Of a DNA stretch of 64,000 nt, positions 30,045-41,140 are shown one piece after another. Every line of letters begins with the position of its first letter. Within the stretch, counting starts at the first letter, position 1. The notes under the pieces were generated by a model that saw only the letters and a program-made list of their open reading frames with translations, had not been told where the DNA came from and ran no database searches. Source of the DNA: Ixodes scapularis (taxonomy: Eukaryota > Arthropoda > Arachnida > Ixodida > Ixodidae); the NCBI RefSeq assembly GCF_016920785.2, contig NW_024609837.1, positions 45,820,745 to 45,884,744 on the forward strand, written 5' to 3'. Both the position numbers and the translations under genes were made by a program.

Positions 30045-30245
30045 AAGAGGGGACAAAAACTGAAGGGGGGACAAAGGACAGACACGAAACTCCAAAATCA
30101 GCTAGGTGACTGGTGCGTGACCCGAAAAATCCGCCTGGTTCTGGTATCGAACCAGAGACCTCTGCATTTACCCTTGGGCCCCTTCTCCAGGGATCGTTAT
30201 TATCATTCTTGTCCCGTTCGTTTGCACCTTTGCATTAATCATAAG
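30045..30245. mobile_element. SINE2 diverged inverted dimer
   Basis: The minus-strand portion (GGACAAAGGACAGACACGAA, GCTAGGTGACTGGTGCGTGA, CCGCCTGGTTCTGGTATCGA) stops inside the tRNA-like anticodon region. A plus-strand tail (CCCCTTCTCCAGGGATCGTT, CATTCTTGTCC, TTTGCACCTTTGCATTAATC) follows. It is the same head-to-head organisation as at 27506-28537 but a much older copy. A 20-bp tandem repeat (GTGGAGCTAACGG, 30011 and 30031) lies just upstream. Confidence 0.7.
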
Positions 30246-30249
30246 TACA

Positions 30250-31189
30250 CCGTGGTTGGAAAATATGAAGTGCCTTTTCATAACTCTTTGTCGTTATATT
30301 TTTCTTTGTCCCCCTTTCTCTCTCTCTCTCTGTATGGAACTTGCAGGGTTCACGGGTGTTTTTCAAGCTCGAGCATACGAATGCTACCTGCATATGCACC
30401 GGCGATGCATGAGATCCCTGCGAAACAGAATCGTAAAAAGATGAACATTAATATCGACCTCTTCCTAGAGATGGCATATTCGCTCGTGTAGCGGAAGCTC
30501 TCGGAGCGTACCTACTCAGCACACAGGACCGGGCTTGCTCGAATGGGTTGACCGTTCGAGGAAACAAGGCGGTGTAGGAACACGGGTTACGTGATGACCC
30601 TCTTAGAACGCGTCGCAACTTGTCTTACGTTCCGCCCGAACGTTGAAGAGAAATTGCGCGTGTTGACTGTACAAACTAACCTCAGATGACCTGCCACAAA
30701 TAGCGAACTTTGCGGCTGTCGTATAAGGCGTGAAACAGTTAGATTTTGGGACACGACCGGACGCTTCCGTTACACGGATCGGTATTTATAGAAGTGGTAC
30801 TATTAAAGATGAACAAGCAGCAGTGAAACCGCGGACAGTTGGACTTTTCCAACTCGGACGGTTCCAGAGAACTGCAATAAAAAAACGAAGAAGAAAAACT
30901 AACCTTTTAAGTTTGCTTGAGCATGAAGTTATATATCTAGAGATTTATTCTTAAAAGTTATATGCGATCCATATACGACGGAGGCGCCTCTATACAACCG
31001 GGTGCAGACACCTTCCTCCCTGCGGGTCGCCCGGAAGGTAATAAGAAAATATTCATCCTTCTCTCGACCTGTGCCACCAGTGCGATAATCTGTATTTGGT
31101 TATCTCCACCTTCCCCATGTCTATTTTTCCCTCACTCTCCCTAAATCCCAGTGCAGTTTGTTAGATTAGTCCACTCTTCAGTTACTGCA
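30250..31189. other. Unassigned stretch
   Basis: No recognised gene or repeat. A CT-rich run lies at 30300-30335 and a pyrimidine-rich stretch at 31080-31140. Confidence 0.35.
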
Positions 31190-31194
31190 GGGTG

Positions 31195-31700
31195 AAGCTC
31201 CTTAGTAGCAAGGGCTCAGCCGTCTCCTTTCCTCGCCACAAGCTCCAAATCTAGCCTTACATGTCCGCAACACTCCCGTCCTCGCCTCGAACAACGGGGA
31301 GTCCCCCTAGAGTTGTCGAAGATGGGCTCCTTAGTAATGCCCCTCTTAAACGATATGTAAATTTCCAAGGCCGATTTTGTCTGCGTGCCTGCTTCCCATA
31401 CTTCCCCTCTCAGTGTCTTTAACTCTCTTCTTAACCTTTATATTTTTATCCGTCTTCCTGCTACTTCCCATATATTTAGATCTAAGTTTCCTATTCCGCT
31501 TTCTGCATTCTGTATTGACGCTTCTCATGTGTAAATAGAACTCTTCGTGCACCCATCGTGCCGCATCTATTTCTCTTAGCCTATCCTCAAATTCTGTCTT
31601 ACTGCTAGCTTCCCTGCCCTCAATTGAGAAGCATCCCTCATCGCCCTGTACACCTTGGTTCGGTGTTTTACCGATGTGCTCCCGGAGCCAATCCACCCAC
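31195..31700 (-). pseudogene. LINE ORF2 C-terminal pseudogene (tick-type non-LTR retrotransposon)
   Basis: The minus-strand frame from 31696 reads through a charged helical region (KTEFEDRLREIDAARWVHEE, SVNTECRKRNRKLRSKY). After a frameshift near 31300 it continues as PLFEARTGVLRTCKARFG. A preceding EPIFDNSRG is out of frame with it. The order DNS-x-G then LFEARTGVLRT is what I know from the region C-terminal to the reverse transcriptase in tick LINEs. A stop and frameshift make it non-functional, and the upstream RT domain is absent, as usual for 5'-truncated copies. It ends around 31200. Confidence 0.7.
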
Positions 31701-31816
31701 TCCTCGCTGTTTTATTTCTAGCCTTGTCTGGACGTCCAGTTTTATGCACAAAACTGCATTTGCAAAAGTCAGGCTCGGAACCAGAACTCCTCTCCAGATT
31801 TCCCTCACCAACCTCA

Positions 31817-31986
31817 TACCAGGGCCTCTAAGCTCGACAAACACAAAGTTGGGGCCGAAGTTGACGGAGCGCACTGATTGGCCCATCCCGACGATGACTT
31901 CGCGCTTTTTTCGCCGATGTCCAATCGGCGCGCTCCACGAACTGTCGGCTCCAACTTTGTGTTGGACGAATTTAGGACCCCTGGTA
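31817..31986. mobile_element. MITE, 170 bp, ~65-bp TIRs
   Basis: TACCAGGGCCTCTAAGCTCG followed by ACAAACACAAAGTTGG is mirrored by the reverse complement of the right end, TACCAGGGGTCCTAAATTCG and CCAACACAAAGTTGG, continuing through GAGCGC-ACTGATTGG/CCGATTGG. It is non-coding. The flanking dinucleotides allow a TA duplication but do not prove it. Confidence 0.8.
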
Positions 31987-32319
31987 TTTTCTGCGTTTCT
32001 GTAGCCCTTATCACTTATACCTTTTGCATGTTCACCGAGGTATTCTATGCCCTCGTTAATCTCGTATGCGACGGCGGCATCACCTAGCGGATAAGACGTG
32101 AAGGAGAGAAGAGGGAGCTACCGCCGTACACCGCCTATCCAAGTGCGCAGCGAAAAAACTGGCGTGGCCTAGCGGCCGGCACGTGAAACGCGGTTGCGAA
32201 TAGCGTCAGCAGAAGTCCGCACATAGGGGACGGAGATATCGTGCTGCGAAGAAAGGTCCGCAGGGTTACTGTGTTACCCACGTGCCTCGCGACCTCATCT
32301 ACACGGAGTCGTACTAGTC

Positions 32320-32521
32320 CGTTCACCGCTAAGCTGGCAGTGCGGTGGAAGCTCTACGTGCTCGTTGGACCAATCGTACGTTTACCTTTCCTCGCGTGAT
32401 CTCGCTGCTGCCCATACCCAGAAAAAGAAAGATCGGGGTCGGGTGATCTAAGGGAGGCTGTCGGGTTGATCGGCGAGTAAACGTGTATAGCTGCCATTCC
32501 ACTGTCAGCTTAGGAGCGAGC
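32320..32521. mobile_element. MITE family N, copy 1
   Basis: The left end CGTTCACCGCTAAGCTGGCA then GTGCGGTGGAAGCT and the inverted right end CTCGCTCCTAAGCTGACAGT then GGAATGGCAGCT are about 34-bp TIRs. The copy at 36874 shares the same left end. Confidence 0.7.
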
Positions 32522-32831
32522 ATACACGCGAAGCGCGGCCGCGTGGGGGGCTGGTTCGAGAAGAGAAGAAAAGAAAGTACACGGCCTCGGAGAATCTTAT
32601 TCGGAGTCGGTTCTTTACGAGCATGTCCCGCGGGGAAACGCTGGAGATTCGCGGACGCTTTTCGGTCACGATTCCTCGCGAATCGGGAAGGGCTCGCTGG
32701 GAGGGTCGTTGTACCTTGGCGATTACGCTCGTCGCTCTATAGAGTCTTGAAGCCTGCCGCCGCTTCTCTGTTTCATAGCCGTTCTCCGTTAGCTCATGCC
32801 AGTAACCCGCGGAAAAAAAGCTGAAAGAATA

Positions 32832-32980
32832 GGGAGTTTTAGTAGACCGTATTTCCCCCTCCGCTAGCCCTCCGCTACGAAGAAACCACCATTGCGCCTG
32901 CGCGCCGATGGCCTTGGCTGTAGAGTTCCGGGTAGCGGAGGGGCTTAGCGGAGCGGGAAACACGGTCTACTAAAACTCGC
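32832..32980. mobile_element. TA-type MITE (GGGAGTTTT family), copy at 32.8 kb
   Basis: It is flanked by TA (32830-32831 and 32981-32982). The left end GGGAGTTTTAGTAGACCGT and right end ACGGTCTACTAAAACTCGC are 18/19 inverted matches. The interior, CCCCCTCCGCTAGCCCTCCG and its partner GGAGGGGCTTAGCGGAGCGG, continues the inverted repeat. Copies occur at 49130 and 49303. A TA target and short TIRs suggest a Tc1/mariner-like family. Confidence 0.85.
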
Positions 32981-32982
32981 TA

Positions 32983-34603
32983 TTGATGACTCGTATTTTT
33001 ATGGAAAACTTGGGCACGCGGCAATCGAACCACGGATATTGTGGTGACTCGTGTTGGCGGACTGTCGTTTGTATGTTGTATGTGCAGTGTGAACCCGGCT
33101 TTACGCAGAAACCCGAAAAACAACATTTTTGGCACTACCGAGATTTTTTTGGGGTTTTCTTTTTGTTTTGGCGGCATCGCAACAATTATTTTATTCGATA
33201 AGTGCGGTCTATTTATCTGGATATATATTTTTTTATTTAGATACCACATAAGATGATGAAAAGGCCCCGTAATACATGCCTCAACATTCTTAAAGTTTCT
33301 AATAGTATATTTAAAATATATTTGGAGACTCTAGACCCTGACGGGTGGACAGGGTAGACAACATAGTCCAACTTGAAATGAATTCCGTCGTTCTTATCTA
33401 AAGACAGTTTCAAGGAAGATCGTTGTCAATTGGCTGAGGCGACCTATAGCCCAGTGAAATAACCCTGATAACGCTCTTTCTTGAGACTATCTTATATAAG
33501 ACCGACTGATTTTATTTCGAGCAAATTGGCCCGGTTGTCGATCTCGTCTATTAATCCCCACCTGTGCCAGTTTTAATCTACACGGCGCTCGGTCGTATAT
33601 CACTACTCCGGAATCCATGCTGATTACCCCAGAATAGCAATCGTGCTGCCCTAGCGTAATTTCTTCTCTGCAGTGTGGGACATGTCGCCATGCTCTAAAA
33701 GACAAGCTTGTCATGCCTGAATATCTAACCTGTAATTAGTTGGGAGATATCAATTCATTTAGGGCGGATATTTTTTTAGATGGTTCTTGAGCATGAAGAC
33801 AATCTTGCTAGTCTAGAGTTTACCACTGGTCGTTGAACGATCGGTATCGATTCAGCTCATAGTGCCGTCGCCTCTACTTTTAGACTGGTCTTTGTCACGT
33901 AGATATAAATCAGCACGTTGACGTAAATAGGCGAGATAATAACAAGAAAAAGAAACGCAAATATGATACGGCGTAGAAATGAAATTAGTGGGTCCTGTTT
34001 ACAAGTTTCAGTGGGGCGTGACGGGGATAAATCCGGTGTGTGTCTTGTTAGATAATTAGGTTCGTGTTAACCGTTCCAACACATCCTGCGCAGGACACGA
34101 TGTCACCCGCGAGAGTATTAAAACACATAAAAAAAACACTAGAAAAGTCCGCACGCGTGAAGCTCGTTACAGTTTGAAGAAGGCAAACAAGAAAAGCGAA
34201 GGAGAGAGAGAAAAAAGAAAACCACAACAGCTGATGTGGATGGACTATTTACAACGTCGTGAGCTGCTTTGGAAGGAACTGTTTTGACTTTGCGTTTCCG
34301 GCTACCGGATGCACGCATTCCGCTGCCGTAAGTGCGCGTGCACGTTCATTTTTTTTTTTTTTTTCAATCTACTTTAAAAGGATGTAGGTCTAGCTCGTTT
34401 GTAGTATAGAGACTCCCGCGTGCTGTTTATACAAAGCACGCGCTCGAATCACGCCACGACGAGTGCATAAGGGGAGGCACGTGCCAGTTTTTGAACGGCG
34501 CGGTAACTGCACGTGCTCAAAAGACCATTAACGAGAGCCCATCAGGCAAGGTTGGTACTCAGCCCCTCAACACCTTCAGACTGAGTCCAACACACCGCCC
34601 CTT
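32983..34603. other. Unassigned stretch
   Basis: No gene or repeat family recognised. A T-run of 18 lies at 34350-34367. Confidence 0.35.
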
Positions 34604-34606
34604 TTT

Positions 34607-34666
<60 letters not shown>
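34607..34666. repeat. (AT)n microsatellite, 60 bp
   Basis: An uninterrupted alternating A/T tract. Confidence 0.97.
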
Positions 34667-34668
<2 letters not shown>

Positions 34669-34774
34669 CAAAGCGTAGATGAATCTTTACCACCCCCTAG
34701 ATTGACAATCCTGGCTAAAACCACGATTGGACGACGTCATGTTTTGGGGCGTGGCTTCCAGCACGAAGTGCGTC

Positions 34775-34835
34775 ATTGGACCCCAAATCACGCTGAACGC
34801 TTTTGCAAGCACTCGCGTCTAATACGTGCTTCTAG
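34775..34835. repeat. Short dispersed repeat S, copy 1
   Basis: ACCCCAAATCACGCTGAACG and CTCGCGTCTAATACGTGCTT align with 42353-42405 (GCCCCAGTTCACGTCGAACG and TTCGAGTCCAATACGTGCTG). The function is unknown. Confidence 0.5.
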
Positions 34836-35913
34836 TGCACGCCTAAAATATAGCTAGTTCACGCAGAAGATACTATACACCCTTCCAGCGCTTTAAAAAA
34901 AAAAGGCTTAGTCAATGAGCTGTGTATGCACGCGCGGCGTCTGACATTTCGCAAAAAAGGGACTTACTGCGCATGCTCCGAAGGCGCTCTACAGCCAAGT
35001 AAAACAAGATGGCGGCGTGCAGAAGGAGTGGTCCATGGATAAGCGAGAAAGTTTGTTATGGGCCAGGGCCGTTTATATATCCGAGAAATAATGGCCGATG
35101 GGCGGAGCTTGCGGCCCGCTAGAACAGGCCGACATCGCGATAACACAAAGTGGGATGTTATCTTGTCAAGAGAGGGCCATAGTTTGTTATACGCCATAAA
35201 CACGAGGCCACGGAGGGGGTATACTATTTCGAGATCAGCAAGACTTGTAATTGTTAGGCTAGAAGTTGGTTCATGGTGCTGTGTAAACTTATATGCGTAA
35301 ACACGGATGAGGAACGCGAAGGAGTGGACAATTGGACCAACGCTTGTTCTTGTTCGCCCCTTCGTGTTCGTTCTATATATGTTTTCGCGTACATGTTTAC
35401 TCATTTCCAGGTTGTCAGACTGGTTGCTAGACTGTTGGCATGTTGACGAGACTAACGAAATCTTTCAGTGTAAACGGCTCAGTAAAGGGCCCATTTTCGC
35501 CCCGACGCAAGACGAACTTAAAAACAGACATGGTTTAAATGAGGTCTATCGGAATAAACGAGATTTAACTTGTATCCTTTGCAGCAATTGTGCTATGGGC
35601 GAAAGGAACATCAAAATGCATTTACGATATTTTCTCGCAGGAGTTGTGTCGGCACCAAGAGGAACCTCTTCCGGTAAAACTGTCCATTCAGCTTTGTCAG
35701 GAAGTCATCTTACACCTTGTGCGGGCGGAGCGCTAAAGAGCCAATATGCTTCCAAAGGGAGTCATCGACAGTTTGAATTCGCACCCCCTAAGAGTGGATA
35801 CGTTACGATTCTGTTCTTGTCACTCTGCCGGTTTTTTTTTATTCACCTGTTGCAGAAAAGCCGCAGTTTACTTTTAAAAAGAAGTTCCAAGTACAAGTAA
35901 AACGTTGTTCGAA
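34836..35913. other. Unassigned stretch with one 197-codon open frame
   Basis: The plus frame 35307-35900 is the second longest in the window but shows no domain and mixes low-complexity ends. A CX2C pair (CILCSNC) is present but no second metal-binding half. I do not call a gene. ACAAGATGGCGGCGTGC near 35005 resembles a YY1-type promoter motif. Confidence 0.3.
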
Positions 35914-35977
35914 AACTCAAAGGGAGTGTACTTTGAGTCAACGTCAATTGACTCAAAAGTACACTACCTTTGGGTTG
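35914..35977. repeat. Large hairpin with ~28-bp arms
   Basis: AACTCAAAGGGAGTGTACTT then TGAGTCAA pairs with TTGACTCA then AAAGTACACTACCTTTGGGTT across a 7-base loop. A weaker relative (AACTCAACGTTAATTGATTC then AAAAGTT) lies at about 45061. Confidence 0.85.
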
Positions 35978-35981
35978 TATG

Positions 35982-36242
35982 TTTATACAGCCTAGAACTT
36001 GGTCTGCCTCAACGGGCGACGAGTCTCCCAGCTGTAGATGAGAAATTTAGCCAGTGCAGTACAACCGCTAGCCTGGGGTCTTTAACGTGCACCGCGCAGT
36101 AGTGGTACACTACCGCACGCCGATCGTGATTGAAACGAGCAGGGGCGGAAATTAAGGTCAGGATCCTGGGTTCTGCAGCGCGAGCGTTCGCTCCACGGGC
36201 TCCGAGCTGGTGTGCGTTAGCCCACTCGGCCACCGATCCCCA
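35982..36242 (-). mobile_element. SINE1 copy, minus strand
   Basis: The A box TGGCCGAGTGG (complement of 36222-36232) is intact. The B box region is degraded by an insertion. The body and the 3' CTGTATAAAC match the other copies. It lies just 4 bp after the hairpin at 35914-35977. Confidence 0.8.
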
Positions 36243-36873
36243 CCTCAACGCCCCTCGTCGACTCTATGCATGCGTTTAAGAACCCCTGACGACGAAACAT
36301 TGTTGTGTCGACGCTGCATGCACGAACGAGCGAAACCTCGCCGTTTTGTCTTTTCGTTGCTTACTTAGCTTTGCGAGGAAGCGGATAAGAACGAGGCTCT
36401 CGACGCTTTCCTCGTGTTACACGTACGCGCGCACACACTCACACATACATACAATCGCATCGAGGAAAAATAACCAAGTCCGCGCGTCGCGCCGAGTCAC
36501 GGCTGAGCAACGAATGCACAAGGAACGGGCTCCTTCGCCGTGTAGCGAGACATAAAAAAACGCAACTCCAAAAACAAAAAAAAAAAAAAACAACAACAAC
36601 GGGACGAAAATCTCGAGAGAGAAAGAAAGCCATTACTTTCGGCCGAAGGAGCGAATCTGGAACAGGAAAAACAATAACACCACCACCACCACCCATGACA
36701 ACGGACGAAAAGCGAAACACAGAATAGCAAAATGGAAAGAAAAAAGAAATCGCTTTCATTTTGTTGTTGATACACATCGCGCCGTTCGCGGGGCGTGGAG
36801 CACATGGCTTAGTGTCGGGCACGCAGCTGATATTTAAAAATAAAAATAAAAACAAATAAACGAAGCTCTACTT

Positions 36874-37068
36874 CGTTCACTGCTAAGCTGACACTGCGAT
36901 GGAAGCTACAGACCTGTTGGACTAGTCGCACTCCTCTCTTTCTCACCACGTGATCAGGCTCCCGCCGATGCCCACGCGCAGTGAGAGTGGTCACGTGACG
37001 AAAGGGAGGTAGTTAATTGGCCCGGCGTGAGCTTAGCTTCCACGGCGCTGTCAAGTTGGGGGTGAACG
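36874..37068. mobile_element. MITE family N, copy 2
   Basis: The left end CGTTCACTGCTAAGCTGACA then CTGCGATGGAAGCT matches copy 1. The inverted right end CGTTCACCCCCAACTTGACA then GCGCCGTGGAAGCT closes the element. Confidence 0.7.
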
Positions 37069-37384
37069 GCTGCGGCCCAACCGGGCTCGCCCCGATTGGT
37101 ATGCTCGCCGAGTCGGCTGCGCGTTCTGGATGGTTCTGGCCATGCCGGCTCTGTTCGCGAGCGTTGGCCCTCTGTGAGAAGTAGATCACCCGAGTCGAAG
37201 GAGGGATTCCCCCTTTCGCCGCGCTGGGCAGACAACACAATCATCAACTTAGAAACAGCCCCACCCGTATGTAGAGTATACTGTACTACATCCGTGCGAG
37301 CGAGGAGTTGGTGGTATAGTTCGACTGACCCGGCTGGGACTCGCTGTGCCGTATTTTGTTTGTTCCGTGTCCGTTGTTTGCTGT

Positions 37385-37575
37385 CGGTGGCCGACTTCAA
37401 TCCCCATCCCTGCCCGTTTCGATCCGGCGTGCGGTCGTGTATCACTACTGCGTAATGCACGTTAAAAGACTGCAGGTTAGTAAGGGTTACTGCACTGGCA
37501 CAATTTTTGATTCTACAGCCGTCAGCCAGTGTCTCCCCTTCTCAAAGGCAGACCGACCTTACGCAGTATGGGCGA
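37385..37575 (+). mobile_element. SINE1 copy, 5'-truncated
   Basis: It starts within the B-box-proximal part (CCATCCCTGCCCGTTTCGAT) and continues through GGCGTGCGGTCGTGTATCAC and CAGCCAGTGTCTCCCC to a decayed 3' end at ACGCAGTATGGG. Confidence 0.75.
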
Positions 37576-37898
37576 CGTGAGCGATCGAAAGCGTCGCTGT
37601 GGTCGGCCCACCACAATTGGCCGAACGCTGACTATGACGTCAGCAAAGGATGTCTCATCGACGGAAGTAAGAGGAATGTAAGAACTTCAATTGTGACGGT
37701 CTTGGCGGTGTTGCTTTGAGAGCGCTACGATTTCAGAGTTTTACCATGCTCATTACAAACACCATCGAACTTGTTGTTCACAAGGTAATGACGTCACGAA
37801 AGGTAACCAAACGAGGGCGCCACCGAAACATCTCGCCGCTAATAAACACGAACGCCAGATTTGTTCTTTTAGCTCGGAGCACGTGGAGCAAAACTTTG

Positions 37899-37922
37899 CC
37901 CCCCCCCCCCCCCCCCCCCCCC
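37899..37922. repeat. Poly(C) tract
   Basis: About 23 consecutive C bases directly before a SINE1 fragment. Confidence 0.95.
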
Positions 37923-38108
37923 TTTGCCCTTCCCGTTTTGGATGAGTGTTAATACCGGCGTGCGGTTGAGGATCACAACTGCGTAATGCACGTTGAAACC
38001 TCAGGCAAGCTAAATTTAGCCGGACTGACTAAACTTCTCATCGACAGCGGAGAGTCCAGACGCCCATTATTGGGGCCGACTAACTTCCGGCTGTATAAAC
38101 ACACACGC
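37923..38108 (+). mobile_element. SINE1 copy, 5'-truncated, with complete 3' end
   Basis: CCGTTTTGGATGAGTG, ACCGGCGTGCGGTTG, GTAATGCACGTTGAA and CTTCCGGCTGTATAAACACA mark the body and tail. Confidence 0.75.
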
Positions 38109-38439
38109 AATCACAAGAACTTCAAAAGTTTTAGGATAAAAAAGGTTCCCCTACAGGGCCTGGCTAATGGGAGCGTATTAATGAAGTTAGTAGTCTATTG
38201 CAATCCGTGCTTTTTACACAGGCCATTGACAAAGACTAAGACAAACTGATGATAAAGATAAAGAGAGTTGCGTTGGTGTGTGAAGCTACTGCCAGTGGTG
38301 GTTGGTGCTTTCGCCGATAGTTCTCTTCAAGCAAGCCTCTAAGCAAAACCAGCTTGCAAAAAAAAAAAAAAAAGTATATATATATTGAGTATTACGTATG
38401 CATATTCGAATATTTAGCGGGGACGAATGTGATAAAACA

Positions 38440-38519
38440 TTGGCTATAGGTGGTGCAAGTAGCCGCCCGATTCGAAAGGAAAAGCTGTAGTCATTCATTG
38501 ATCCATCCATCCGGCTACT
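38440..38519 (+). repeat. Dispersed repeat K, copy 2
   Basis: TAGGTGGTGCAAGTAGCCGC and TTCATTGATCCATCCATCCG parallel the block at 48445-48515. It ends exactly where the large transposon begins. Confidence 0.45.
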
Positions 38520-39126
38520 ATCAAACTCAACGAGGTAGAGGGGCTTAGAGCGATAAACCGGGGTTCCGGTCTGCACTCGAAAGTGACCCCCATAAGGAGG
38601 CTGCCATTGTACGCAAATTTGACCACACGTCACATGACCAAACCAAATACGTGACGTCACAGGAAAGATGGCAGCGCCCATGCAGCGGCTGGCCCCAGCT
38701 GGGCCGGAGCTTGTCGGATACTTTGTTGGTTGTCGTTCGTCTCGGCGAGTTGATTTCAGACGCGGAAGCCGTCATATGAGGCCGGTCGAAAGCGAGTTCA
38801 GAGTTCAACGTGGTGTTTGACGTAGGTATAACGTGAAAATACGGAGGAACGGTGTGCATTTCGCTGGTGACCGACCGGGATATTGCCACGGAAGAGAGAA
38901 TCTGACCTACGTTGCTCGGACCTCGGATTGATTCGGATACCGCTAGGATAAAATTTAAGGCGACGTTTCTGTGCTCTCGTTGACCATCGGAATCTTCGAG
39001 GTTTTCAGTGAAGCGTGTGCAATATATTTGGATACACAGTTTAGCGACGAAAATTGCGTGAGTAGTGCTTGGCGGTGTGCAATCGTGGTGCAGCTTCGAT
39101 CAAATGACCGAGGGCTTACTTCGGTT

Positions 39127-39360
39127 GTGCGGCGCACCGGAAGGCTGCCTTGAAGCTGGTAGTTCCCGTGCCGTGCTGAATGATGCTGTGCTGCTTACAA
39201 ATTGTTCCGGCGTAGAAGTGCACTTTCACGGAGCACAGGTGTGCGGCGCACCGAAGAGCTGCCTTCAAGCTGGTAGTTCCTGTGCCATGCTTTAGGTGAT
39301 GCTGTGCTGCTTCCGAAATTGTTCCGGCGTAGACGTGCACTTTCACGGAGCACAGGTGTT
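39127..39360 (+). repeat. Tandem duplication, ~114-bp unit
   Basis: GTGCGGCGCACCG starts at 39127 and again at 39241. Both units contain CTGCCTT(G/C)AAGCTGGTAGTT and CACTTTCACGGAGCACAGGT. It lies inside the 5.1-kb transposon and is readable on both strands, so no frame is favoured. Confidence 0.8.
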
Positions 39361-39829
39361 GCAGTTGGTATTGATCCCGCTGGTCTGTCGCACGTTTCGT
39401 CAACACAAACGTTTCATCCACACTCGTTACGCGAATTGCAAGCTGTCCGGACATTGCATCGAGCGTGTTACGTACCCAGCTCACGCCGCTTTGTGGCAAC
39501 AGTCTGCAGTGGCTCATTACCAGAAAAGTGGTCCCACATCCATTTCAGTTCAGTTCGTCCACGGCAGTCGCCAAACCCCGAAGGAGAGGATTTATTCGGA
39601 CAGAATGCCACTAAAGCAATGCAGCTTCTTCAGTGGTCAGGATAGATTCTCTTCTGCGAGTTTTGTTATACTGTCACGGATCCTTGTTCCAGTCCTATCT
39701 TCTATCAATATTCACTATTCTGGGACACTGCAGGTCATGCTCAGCAGTAATCGTATGTTCTGGTGGAGGTGCTGGGCACCCATAGCCCTTCACTCTGTGT
39801 GAACCCGGCGGCTCTTCAGCCGAGTTACT

Positions 39830-41140
39830 CGATAATGGGACACGGCTGGCGGACTATCCTGCCTCTTACACCCCCGTCGAGCCGTGAGCAAAGTCCTGAC
39901 CCAATCCTGGCAGAACAACCGCAAGACGACCGAATACCACAAAAAGTAACCTCGGAAATACACCACGAAGCACCTGAAATCCGAGCCAGTTGCTGCTACC
40001 AGGAAAAACCACCGGAATTCGGTCTCCTGTCAGAAAATCCGAAGCTGACTAAGCCAACAATGATAAACCTGTAGCAGCAAACCATGTCCCCTCCCACCAT
40101 TGTTTGCATGCCCGTCGCAAATCACACTCCGACGCTTTTTCACGCAAACTGTATGAAGACGTCAAGGACTGGATTGAACAATATGACAGTGTCGCCCGCC
40201 ACATTGGGTGGACAGACAACCAGCTCCTGCAGAACCTATACTTCTCGTGGAAGAAACTGCCGGCGCTGGTCTGAGAACCATGGATCCTCCTTAACGTCAT
40301 GGGAAGTTTGCAAGATCGAGCTGAAGCGCGCATTTGTCAGCCAACATCAACAAGAGAGAGCCGCATTCTTGATTCTGTCCAGGACACTGCCCCAACGAGA
40401 GCGCCACCGCACTCGTGGAGGATGTTTTGCGCTTGATCGAGCGCCCACGCCCACGCCGACTTTGATGCTACAGAAGACAAGAACCTAAGAATCCCATGCC
40501 CCTCACGGGAGGGACAACACCTTCGGCAGCCTTGTCCGCAACCCCCAACAACAGTCGAAGTGTTCATATCACCGAGGCTTCCAACATGGAATGTGCACTG
40601 CATGCCCGAGCCTGCCACTATGAACAACTTCCCGGTGTCTCGACACTCGAGTTGTCCAGCTACTACTTCGACGCCAGCCTCCCAGGCATCCACGACATCA
40701 TCCACGACGTTGTCTGGGAGGAGATCAGGAAGCTACTTCCTGCCATCAGTTGCCTGGCTTTTATTTTGATTGCCGAGATTGTTTAGGAACAAGTTTGACA
40801 GGTATTTCAACCGAGACTTCTGCGAGCGAAGCGGCATCTGACAAACCAAGGGCAACTTACGCCACAATGGCACGACGACCGCCACCAAATGCCTCTTAGT
40901 ATTCAATGCCAATTCAATGAGACACTCTAACGCCGAAGCATTCCCGACATCGTGTGTAGGTCTGTGCTCAACAAAGTACACCGAGGAAAACGTAGGTGAT
41001 GCGAGTGTGCGACCGAAAACCACTTTGCTTCCACTGCATGAAGCCGACCATGTCTACCAAAGCAGCCCGTACCAATGAATTGGTCTGCGATGGTTCGTGC
41101 CAAACGACCCTCGATTACGTCTCGAGGAGCGACCACGGGA
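39830..41140 (+). pseudogene. Ty3-type LTR retrotransposon gag relic
   Basis: Frameshifted fragments in order: DWIEQYDSVARHIGWTDNQ (about 40165), RWSENHGSSLTSWEVCKIEL then KRAFVSQHQQERA (40267-40360), and TEASNMECALHARACHYEQL then PGVSTLE (40570-40650). The latter continues into VVWEEIRKLLPA, and a broken zinc knuckle with CFHC follows near 41030. The order (capsid-like helical domain, then CCHC knuckle) is that of metavirid-type gag in tick elements as I know them. At least four frameshifts and stops are present, the third knuckle cysteine is lost, no protease or polymerase follows, and no LTR pair was found. It lies wholly inside the 5.1-kb transposon. Confidence 0.65.

Noticed and set aside
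35307..35900. 197-codon open frame as a gene
   Set aside because: No domain, no splice context and low-complexity ends; open-frame length of this order is expected occasionally in 64 kb.
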